A DNA stretch of 18,796 bases from Clostridia bacterium. Its GTDB lineage: Bacteria > Bacillota > Clostridia > Christensenellales > Borkfalkiaceae. Under the pieces are notes generated by a model. It saw only the letters and a program-made list of their open reading frames with translations, ran no database searches and had not been told where the DNA came from. The stretch covers positions 1 to 18,796 of the forward strand of contig CAAFZH010000025.1 in assembly GCA_900767495.1 (NCBI GenBank), written 5' to 3'. The position numbers were made by a program, and so were the translations under genes. This document shows positions 6,637 to 13,382 of the stretch, piece after piece. How positions within the stretch are numbered: the stretch's first letter is position 1; the number at the start of each line of letters is the position of its first letter.

Positions 6637-7568
6637 ACGTTTTTACCCAAAACGTCGCCTACGGCGAGTTTGCGCCCCGCGGTAAAATCGCGTGCGGAAA
6701 GTTTTTTGCCGCCTTCTTCCTGAATTTCGGTAATTTCTATCGCGCCCGAGCCGCACTTTACTATAAGTTTTTTATCGGCTTTTACCACTTCGCCGTACTT
6801 ACCTGCAAATTCTTCGTTCAGCGCTTTCGCGCGGTAAATTTTTATTTTTTTACCATTGCAAAACGCGTAAGCGACGGGCGCAGGGTTCATTCCGAGAATA
6901 AATTGCTTTACCTTTACGGCAGGCAGGGAAAAATCCGTTTCCGCCTGTTCCTTTTTTATGGTCTTTACGGTAAAAGCAAGTTCGTTGTTTTGAGGAGTGA
7001 ACGTTGCCGAGCCGTTTTCTATCGCCGTCAATATATCGCAGATATGCTCCGCGCCGAGTGCGGAAAGTCTTGCGGCAAGTTCGCCCGCGGTTTCGTCTGT
7101 GCCTATCGCGGTTTCGTATTCGGCGATAATGTCGCCCGTATCTAGTCCCGCGGCGGTTTTCATAAAAGTAACGCCCGTTTTACTTTCGCCGTTTATAACC
7201 GCGTACTGAATGGGAGCCGCGCCGCGATACTTGGGGAGTAGCGACGCATGCACGTTGATTATGCCGAATTTGCATATATCGATAATTTCCTGCGACAACA
7301 ATTGCCCGTATGCGCAGGTAACCATAATATCCGCGTTAAGCCTTTTGAGCGTTTCCGAGCCTTCGAGCCGTATTTTTTCAAACTGAAAAGTCGGCAGACC
7401 GTGCGCCGCCGCCGCCACCTTTACGGGCGGCGGCGTTATTACGGCTTTTCTGCCGACGGGGCGATCGGGTTGAGTTACGACCGCGACCACCTTATGCTTA
7501 TCCGATTTTATTATGCTTTCTAAAACGGGAACGGCAAAATCGGGCGTTCCCATAAAAATAACGTTCAT
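6633..7568 (-). CDS. fmt: Methionyl-tRNA formyltransferase
   Basis: Fmt transfers a formyl group from 10-formyl-tetrahydrofolate to initiator Met-tRNA in the cytosol. The N-terminal Rossmann domain begins MNVIFMGTPDFAVPVLE. The folate and catalytic signature NVHASLLPKYRGAAPIQ begins at N105, with H107, and D143 lies in GLDTGDI. The C-terminal OB-like tRNA-binding domain occupies about residues 205-311. The 311 residues match the family. The ATG is two bases after the def stop codon, and an AAGGGA inside the end of def may serve it. Pairing with def is the classical arrangement: one enzyme adds and the other removes the formyl group. Confidence 0.97.
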   Translation of the reverse strand: MNVIFMGTPDFAVPVLESIIKSDKHKVVAVVTQPDRPVGRKAVITPPPVKVAAAAHGLPTFQFEKIRLEGSETLKRLNADIMVTCAYGQLLSQEIIDICKFGIINVHASLLPKYRGAAPIQYAVINGESKTGVTFMKTAAGLDTGDIIAEYETAIGTDETAGELAARLSALGAEHICDILTAIENGSATFTPQNNELAFTVKTIKKEQAETDFSLPAVKVKQFILGMNPAPVAYAFCNGKKIKIYRAKALNEEFAGKYGEVVKADKKLIVKCGSGAIEITEIQEEGGKKLSARDFTAGRKLAVGDVLGKNV

Positions 7569-7570
7569 TT

Positions 7571-8023
7571 TTACGCGTCGTCCCTTAAATTATTTGCTTT
7601 TTCTACGTATAAAATTCCGTCGAGATGATCGTTTTCGTGGCAAACGGCACGTGCGAAAAAGTCGCGCGCTACCACCTTGAATTTTTTGCCGTTGCGATCG
7701 AACGCCTCTACGGTAACTTTGCGCGGACGTTTTACGTCGCCCCACTTACCTTTAACCGAAAGGCAACCTTCCACGCCGTACTGCGAACCCGAAGTGCCTA
7801 AAATAACGGGGTTTACAAACTCGTAATACCCGTCGTCGGTATCTACGATAAACGCGCGGATATTTCGTCCGACCTGCGGCGCGGCAAGTCCCGCGCCCTT
7901 TGCGTCGGCAAGAGTCTGCTTCATATCGTCGAGCAGTTTTTTAAGTTCGTCGTTATATTCGGTTACGGGTGCGCTCTTCTTTTTTAAAATTTCGTCGCCT
8001 ATTTGTAAAATGGGTAGTATCAT
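7571..8023 (-). CDS. def: Peptide deformylase
   Basis: Def removes the N-formyl group from nascent peptides. All three metallohydrolase motifs are visible: GAGLAAPQ at 43-50, EGCLS at 85-89 (metal ligand C87), and HENDH at 129-133 (metal ligands H129 and H133, catalytic E130). The usual Gln before HExxH is replaced by Cys128. The protein has 150 residues, which fits the short type 1 group common in Clostridia. The ATG is 9 bases after the priA stop, with AGAGG about six bases upstream. Its place between priA and fmt is conserved in Firmicutes. Confidence 0.97.
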   Translation of the reverse strand: MILPILQIGDEILKKKSAPVTEYNDELKKLLDDMKQTLADAKGAGLAAPQVGRNIRAFIVDTDDGYYEFVNPVILGTSGSQYGVEGCLSVKGKWGDVKRPRKVTVEAFDRNGKKFKVVARDFFARAVCHENDHLDGILYVEKANNLRDDA

Positions 8024-8032
8024 AAATGCCTC

Positions 8033-10222
8033 TCAATATAAATTGCTCGGGTTTTCCTCTACGTAAACGAGGGTTTCAGCCGTTTTTTCGCTTAAAGCCG
8101 CGTTGTAAATTTCGTCGCGGACCTTATCGTAATCGCCGCGAAGGCGCATTAAAATTTCGTAACGGAATTTATTTTTTATCCGCTTAACGGGGCAGCGCAT
8201 TTTGTTGAAAAACAAAAAGTTGTCCGCGTTTTTATCGTGTATCGCCTTTATCTTCATATAGGCGTTTTTCAGCGTTTCTATAGTTGCGCTATCCTCGTCG
8301 CCCTCTATCATCACTCTTAAAACGAGCGTATAAGGCGGAAAACCCGTACTTTTACGCAACGCCTTTTCGCGATTGAAAAAGCCTTGATAATCGTAATTTA
8401 TGGCAAATTGCAGTATGGGGTTATCGGGATTGTACGTTTGCAAAACGACTTTGCCTTTTTTCTCGGCTCTGCCGCTCCTGCCGGCAACCTGGGTTATCAG
8501 TTGATAAGTCCGCTCGCCGCTGCGATAATCCGAAAAATAAAGGCTCATGTCGGCGTCGAGAATCCCTACGAGCGTTACCGACGGAAAGTCGTGTCCCTTG
8601 GCTACCATCTGCGTGCCTACAAGCACGTCGGCTTTCTTCTCGGAAAAGTCTTTGAGTATTTTAAAATGCCCCTCTTTGCCCTGCGTGGTATCGTTGTCCA
8701 TACGGATAAACTTTGCCGAAGGTAGTAGTTTTTTCAAATCGTCCACAACGCGCTGCGTGCCTATGCCGTTGTAACTTAAATTTACCGAGCCGCACTCGGG
8801 ACAAGCGCGGAGCATTTTATACGTCGCGTTACAAAAATGGCACTTTAAAAGCCCCGTGTCCTTATGATAATTGAGCGCGACGTCGCAATTTTCGCATTTT
8901 GCCACGTAGCCGCATTCGCGACATATAACCTGACGGGAATACCCCCTGCGATTGAAAAATATTATCGCCTGATTGCCGCTTTCCACGCAAGTTTTAAGTT
9001 CCTGCTTTAATGCGGAAGAAAAAACGCTTTCGTTGCCGCGGCGTATTTCGTCGCGCATATCGGCTACTATAAATTCGGGCAAAGTTTTGCCGTTTACCCT
9101 GTTTTTCATTTCGGCGAGGTAATATTCGCCCGACAGCGCCTTATCGTAAGTTTCAACCGACGGGGTTGCGCTGCCTAAAACGACCTTCGCACCCGAGAGT
9201 TCGGCGCGCTTTTTCGCAACCTCGATAGTCTTGTATCTCGGACTGTTTTCCGCCTCGTAACTGCCGTCGTGTTCTTCGTCCACCACTATTAAACCGAGGT
9301 TTTCGAGCGGAGCGAAGATCGCGCTCCTCGCGCCTATGGCGATTTTTGCCTCGCCGTTTTTAAGCCTTAACCACTCGTCGAATTTTTCGCCCGCGCTCAG
9401 TCGGCTGTGTAAAATTGACACCCTGCCCTGAAATTTTGCGCGTAGTTGGCGGAGCATTTGCGGCGTTAAGGATATTTCCGGCACGAGCATTATCGCGGTT
9501 TTACCTTTTTCGAGTACGTCGCTTATAAGTTTTAAATATACTTCGGTTTTGCCGCTGCCCGTTACGCCGAACAAAAGACTGACTTGCTTATCGGTATTTT
9601 CTATACCGTAAATTGCGCGCGACTGCTCGGGCGTAAATGAAACTTTCGCCGACTTGTTTTCGAGCGAAGTATAAGGCGTGCGTTCGAGTTTTTCCTCCGC
9701 TACGGTTAAAAATCCGCGTTTTTCAAGCGTTCTTACCGCCGCGCCGCCGTATTTATCCGAAAGATAAGTAAAACCGAGTTTACCTTTTTCGTTAAGTTCG
9801 GTTACTACGCCTGCCTGAGCCACGGCGTTTTTCTTTATTTGCGGCAAAATTTCGGCAAATTCGCCGTTTAAAGTAACGGTTAAAACCGTTTTTTCCTTTA
9901 CCCTGCCGCCGCGAAGTTCGCTCGGAATAAACTGCCGCAATGCAAGCGCGAACGGCACGTGATACCTGTCGCGGATAAATTCCGCAAGTTTAAGCGTTTC
10001 CTCCGTTAAAGCGGTAAAATCGTCTAGCGGACGGATAACTTTTTTAAGTTTGTCAACAGGTAAATCCGTACTGTCGGACAAACCGACCACGAACCCCTCG
10101 ATTTCGCGCTTGCCGAACGGCACGACAACGCGACCGCCGAGCATAATCTCGTCGGTCGCGATATAATCGAACACTTTATCGACCTCGCTGTGCGCTACGT
10201 CGACTATAACTTTTGCAATCAT
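8033..10222 (-). CDS. priA: Primosomal replication-restart helicase PriA
   Basis: PriA recognises stalled forks and D-loops, unwinds the lagging arm and starts reloading of the replicative helicase. The 729-residue protein has the DNA 3'-end binding domain at the N-terminus (VDVAHSEVDKVFDY near 8-20). It is followed by a winged-helix region, Walker A GVTGSGKT (219-226) and the DEEH Walker B box (315-318). SATPSVETY lies at 351-359. The zinc-binding region has eight cysteines (434, 437, 443, 446, 461, 464, 474 and 477), and the helicase motifs QMVAKGHDF and QVAGRSGR follow. The ATG lies 14 bases after the rpoZ stop with AAGG upstream. In Bacillus coaBC separates rpoZ from priA; here it is absent. 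Confidence 0.97.
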   Translation of the reverse strand: MIAKVIVDVAHSEVDKVFDYIATDEIMLGGRVVVPFGKREIEGFVVGLSDSTDLPVDKLKKVIRPLDDFTALTEETLKLAEFIRDRYHVPFALALRQFIPSELRGGRVKEKTVLTVTLNGEFAEILPQIKKNAVAQAGVVTELNEKGKLGFTYLSDKYGGAAVRTLEKRGFLTVAEEKLERTPYTSLENKSAKVSFTPEQSRAIYGIENTDKQVSLLFGVTGSGKTEVYLKLISDVLEKGKTAIMLVPEISLTPQMLRQLRAKFQGRVSILHSRLSAGEKFDEWLRLKNGEAKIAIGARSAIFAPLENLGLIVVDEEHDGSYEAENSPRYKTIEVAKKRAELSGAKVVLGSATPSVETYDKALSGEYYLAEMKNRVNGKTLPEFIVADMRDEIRRGNESVFSSALKQELKTCVESGNQAIIFFNRRGYSRQVICRECGYVAKCENCDVALNYHKDTGLLKCHFCNATYKMLRACPECGSVNLSYNGIGTQRVVDDLKKLLPSAKFIRMDNDTTQGKEGHFKILKDFSEKKADVLVGTQMVAKGHDFPSVTLVGILDADMSLYFSDYRSGERTYQLITQVAGRSGRAEKKGKVVLQTYNPDNPILQFAINYDYQGFFNREKALRKSTGFPPYTLVLRVMIEGDEDSATIETLKNAYMKIKAIHDKNADNFLFFNKMRCPVKRIKNKFRYEILMRLRGDYDKVRDEIYNAALSEKTAETLVYVEENPSNLY

Positions 10223-10236
10223 TACCTGCCTTAGGC

Positions 10237-10440
10237 TTAATATCTGGAAACCGTTACTTTGCCTTCCATAATTTCGGTAGCCGCTTCGGTAAGCGGTTTT
10301 TTATTGTCGGGCAAATCGGTAAGTCCCTGACTTTGTGCGTAATCTATAAGTTGTCTTGCACGCTTTGCGGTTACTACGCAAAGACCGTATTTAGAACCTA
10401 CTTTTTTTGCAAGTTCGTCGATAGGCGGTTGATTTATCAT
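10237..10440 (-). CDS. rpoZ: RNA polymerase omega subunit
   Basis: Omega is the small subunit that wraps the C-terminal tail of beta-prime and helps RNA polymerase assembly. The 67-residue product begins MINQPPIDELAKKVGSKYGL and continues with CVVTAKRARQL, the typical omega core, then the acidic and basic C-terminal half with EAATEIMEGK. I chose the ATG at 10440 over one at 10449. AGGAGG occupies 10456-10451, which leaves ten bases before the inner ATG but only one before the outer one. The chosen N-terminus also matches other omegas better. The gene follows yicC directly; gmk, its usual partner, is missing. Confidence 0.93.
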   Translation of the reverse strand: MINQPPIDELAKKVGSKYGLCVVTAKRARQLIDYAQSQGLTDLPDNKKPLTEAATEIMEGKVTVSRY

Positions 10441-10477
10441 ATTCTGCATTCCTCCTGATTAAGGTTGTTTACGTTAT

Positions 10478-10505
10478 GCCGCTTTTCCATAGCGGAAAAG
10501 CAGGC
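10478..10505 (-). other. Bulged hairpin between yicC and rpoZ
   Basis: On the minus strand GCC, a bulged T and GCTTTTCC pair with GGAAAAGC and GGC around a 5-base loop (GCTAT). The hairpin starts 5 bases after the yicC stop codon. No U tract follows, so it is not a standard intrinsic terminator. An RNA processing or stability element within the operon is possible, but nothing in the sequence proves this. Confidence 0.45.
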
Positions 10506-10510
10506 GACTT

Positions 10511-11386
10511 TTATTCTATATTTTGTACCTGCTCGCGCATTTTTTCTATCTCGTTTTTAAGCGCAAGCCCGATTTTGGTTATTTCAACCGAATTTGCCTT
10601 GCTGCAAACGGTGTTGGTTTCGCGGTTGAACTCCTGCATTAAAAAGTCGAGTTTTTTGCCCGCGTCTTTCTCGAATGAAAGTATTGCGCGCAGTTGCGAT
10701 ATATGACTTTTAAGGCGGGTGAGTTCTTCGTTTACGTCCGACTTATCGGCAAAAAGCGCGACTTCCTGCAAAAGCCTCGTTTCGTCGTAAGACGCCGAGC
10801 CGAGAACTTCCGCCATACGCTCGCGCAGTTTGTTTTCGTAAGCCGTCTTTATCTCGGGGGCTTTTTCGCAAAGGTTTTCAACGAGTTTTTCAACCGTTAC
10901 AGAGCGCGAATAAACGTCGTTCGCCAGTTTTTCGCCCTCTACTTTGCGCATAGCGTTGAGCGCGTCGAGCGCGCGATTAAGCGTACTTTTTAAAATTTCG
11001 CCCAAAGCGGCGGAATCTTCTTCCGCAACCGACTGCGTAGCAACGTCGGGCAAACGCATAAGCGAAACCGCCGTAAGGTCGTTTACGACGCCGAACTTTT
11101 TACTGAGTTCGTCCGCGGCTTTTACGTATTCGCCCGCAAGCGACTGATTGACTACGAGCGTTACGCCGCCCTCGGTTAAATTTTCGTAAGAAACGAAAAG
11201 TTCCACCCGTCCGCGCGAGAGTTTTTCCTGCACGGTTTTACGGATAAGGTCGTCGAACTGCACGAAATTACGCGGATATTTGGGGATAACGTCTAAAAAA
11301 CGATTGTTTACGGTTTTAATTTCCACCGTTAAAGTTATTCCGTTTTCATGGTATTCGGCTTTGCCGTAACCCGTCATACTTTGCAT
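10511..11386 (-). CDS. yicC: YicC/YloC-family endoribonuclease
   Basis: YicC-like proteins (YloC in Bacillus) are widely conserved and have been reported as endoribonucleases that influence RNA turnover. The 291-residue product opens with the hallmark MQSMTGYGKAEY and NRFLDV near 28-33. It ends with the DUF1732-type region DVNEELTRLKSHISQL, GKKLDFLMQEFNRETNT and KANSVEITKIGLALKNEIEKMREQVQN, the last part probably a coiled coil. The ATG at 11386 has GGAG eight bases upstream and its own promoter. It is the first gene of the rpoZ-priA-def-fmt cluster, as yloC is in Bacillus, except that remA and gmk do not follow it. Confidence 0.95.
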   Translation of the reverse strand: MQSMTGYGKAEYHENGITLTVEIKTVNNRFLDVIPKYPRNFVQFDDLIRKTVQEKLSRGRVELFVSYENLTEGGVTLVVNQSLAGEYVKAADELSKKFGVVNDLTAVSLMRLPDVATQSVAEEDSAALGEILKSTLNRALDALNAMRKVEGEKLANDVYSRSVTVEKLVENLCEKAPEIKTAYENKLRERMAEVLGSASYDETRLLQEVALFADKSDVNEELTRLKSHISQLRAILSFEKDAGKKLDFLMQEFNRETNTVCSKANSVEITKIGLALKNEIEKMREQVQNIE

Positions 11387-11404
11387 AACACTTTCTCCGC
11401 GTAA

Positions 11405-11433
11405 ATTTTAACACATTTTACGAAAAATATCAA
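11405..11433 (-). promoter_or_regulatory. Sigma70-type promoter at the ligA stop, upstream of yicC
   Basis: TTGATA (11433-11428) and TAAAAT (11410-11405) are separated by exactly 17 bases on the minus strand. The TTGA of the -35 box contains the TGA stop codon of ligA. The start point would be near 11398, leaving only about a dozen leader bases with the GGAG ribosome binding site at its very 5' end. This would be the main promoter of the yicC-to-rpe operon. Confidence 0.7.
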
Positions 11434-13382
11434 GGATTTAGCAGTCCTTTGAATTCTTCTTCGTCTATTATTTTAATCCCGAGCGACTTTGCCTTTTCGA
11501 GTTTACTGCCCGCAGCCTCGCCCGCAACGACGAGCGTAGTGGTTTTGGTAACCGACGAAAGCACTTCGCCGCCGCGTTCTTCTATAAGTTTTGCCGCCTC
11601 GCCGCGCGTAAAATCGGTAAGCGAACCCGTAAGCACGACTTTTTGCCCCGAGAACGAGCCGCTTTTGCTTTCTTCGGCTAAAATCTCCACTCCGAGAGTT
11701 TTAAGTTTTTCTATCTCGGCGATATTATCCCGATTATGGAAATAATCGTAAAGCGACTGCGCCGTTACCTCGCCTATATCGCTCTGAGCGTTAAAATCCT
11801 CTTTCGTGGCCGAGTAAAATTCGTCGAGCGTCTTATAAGTTTTTGCAAGATCCTTGGCGGTTTTCTTACCAACGCCGTCTATGCCGAGCGCGAAAATAAA
11901 GTTGGAAAGAGGTACTTTTTTACTTTTTTCTATCGCGGCAAGCAGATTATCCGCCTTTTTATCTTTAAACCCGTCGAGTTTTAAAAGCGCGTTTCTGTCA
12001 AGAGTATACAAATCGGAAAAATGCCTCGCGCCGAATTTATCGTATAAAATTTCGGCTGTTTTTTCCGAAAAACCGTCTACGTTCACGCCGTCTTTTTGCG
12101 CGTAGTTGGCAAGTTTGCCCACTACCCTCGGGCGACAATCTTCGTTGGGACAAAACAAATTTGCGCCCACCTCCGTAACGGGCGTTTTGCACCACGGGCA
12201 AACGCTTATTTTTTCGATAGTCGTTCCGCTTGCGCCGTCGTCCGTCGAACCGAGAATTTCGGGAATAACCTCGTTACTGCGGCGTATAAGCACGGGCGAA
12301 CCTATTTTTACTTTTTTACGCAAGATATCGCCGTAATTGTTAAGGGTTGCCTTGCTTACCGTCGCGCCGCCGAGTTCCACGGGCTTTACTATGCCCAAAG
12401 GCGTAAGTTTGCCCGTTCTGCCGACTTGCCAGCGCACTTCCTTTATTACCGTTTCCGCCTCTTCCGCCTCGAATTTATAGGCGATTGCCCAACGCGGAAA
12501 TTTGTCGGTATAACCTAAAATTTCGCGCGCCTTTACGTCGTTTAATTTCACCACCGCGCCGTCGGTTAAAACGTCTATTTCGCGCCTGCCCACTTCAATT
12601 TCGTCGATAGCGGCTTTTACCTCGTCCAAAGTTTTGCACACGCACAAAAAGTCGAAAGTTTTAAAACCGTTCTTCTTTAAAAAGTCGAAAATTTCGAGTT
12701 GACTGTTAAACTCCCCTTTCGAGGAATAGTTTACGTTATAAAACAATATTTCGGGTTTTCTTTTTTCGGTTATTTTGGGGTCGAGATTTCTTATCGCGCC
12801 CGCAACGGCGTTTCTTGCGTTTTTAAGTTGTTCTTCGGCGGTTTCGTTGTATTTTTTTAGCACCGAAAGCCTTATTACCGCCTCGCCCTGAACCTCTAAA
12901 ACGCCGTCGTAATCGATCCTTAAGGGGAACGATTTTATAGTTAAAACCTGCGCCGTTACGTCCTCGCCGACTACGCCGTTTCCGCGCGTGGTCGCGCGGA
13001 CGAACTTACCGTTTTCGTAAGTTATGCAAATGGTAAGTCCGTCGAATTTATACTCCACGGTATAAACGGGGTCGATAACTTTTCTTATGCGGGAGTCGAA
13101 CGCTTCGAGTTGTTCCTCGGTTACGCACTTATCAAGGCTGTAAAGTCTGTGGATATGCTCGTGTTTTTTAAACGCGGAAACAGGCTCGCCGCCTACCCTG
13201 CGCGTGGGGGAATCGTCGTAACGAAAACCGTATTCGCCCTCCATTAAAGTGAGTTCGTCGTAAAGTTTGTCGTAGACCTTATCTTCCACCGAAGGGTTAT
13301 CCAGAACGTAATACTCGTAGGCGTACTTGTTGAGTATATCCACGAGTTCGCGCATGCGCGCCTGTTGTTTTTCGGTCATCAC
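11430..13382 (-). CDS. ligA: NAD-dependent DNA ligase LigA
   Basis: LigA seals nicks during replication and repair, using NAD+. Domain Ia shows YAYEYYVLDNPSVEDKVYDK near 20-39, which binds NMN. The adenylation motif EYKFDG carries catalytic K112, followed by TRGNG and GEDVT. An OB-fold follows. The zinc finger has CPWC and CPNEDC, then come helix-hairpin-helix repeats with GFKDKKADNLLAAIEKSK. A full BRCT domain ends the protein (SGSFSGQKVVLTGSLTDFTR onward). The 650 residues are normal. Translation could begin at GTG 13382 or at ATG 13379; the perfect GGAGGTGAT site upstream spaces better to the GTG, seven bases away. The gene overlaps the pcrA stop, and the pcrA-ligA pair is conserved in Firmicutes. 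Confidence 0.97.
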   Translation of the reverse strand: MMTEKQQARMRELVDILNKYAYEYYVLDNPSVEDKVYDKLYDELTLMEGEYGFRYDDSPTRRVGGEPVSAFKKHEHIHRLYSLDKCVTEEQLEAFDSRIRKVIDPVYTVEYKFDGLTICITYENGKFVRATTRGNGVVGEDVTAQVLTIKSFPLRIDYDGVLEVQGEAVIRLSVLKKYNETAEEQLKNARNAVAGAIRNLDPKITEKRKPEILFYNVNYSSKGEFNSQLEIFDFLKKNGFKTFDFLCVCKTLDEVKAAIDEIEVGRREIDVLTDGAVVKLNDVKAREILGYTDKFPRWAIAYKFEAEEAETVIKEVRWQVGRTGKLTPLGIVKPVELGGATVSKATLNNYGDILRKKVKIGSPVLIRRSNEVIPEILGSTDDGASGTTIEKISVCPWCKTPVTEVGANLFCPNEDCRPRVVGKLANYAQKDGVNVDGFSEKTAEILYDKFGARHFSDLYTLDRNALLKLDGFKDKKADNLLAAIEKSKKVPLSNFIFALGIDGVGKKTAKDLAKTYKTLDEFYSATKEDFNAQSDIGEVTAQSLYDYFHNRDNIAEIEKLKTLGVEILAEESKSGSFSGQKVVLTGSLTDFTRGEAAKLIEERGGEVLSSVTKTTTLVVAGEAAGSKLEKAKSLGIKIIDEEEFKGLLNP

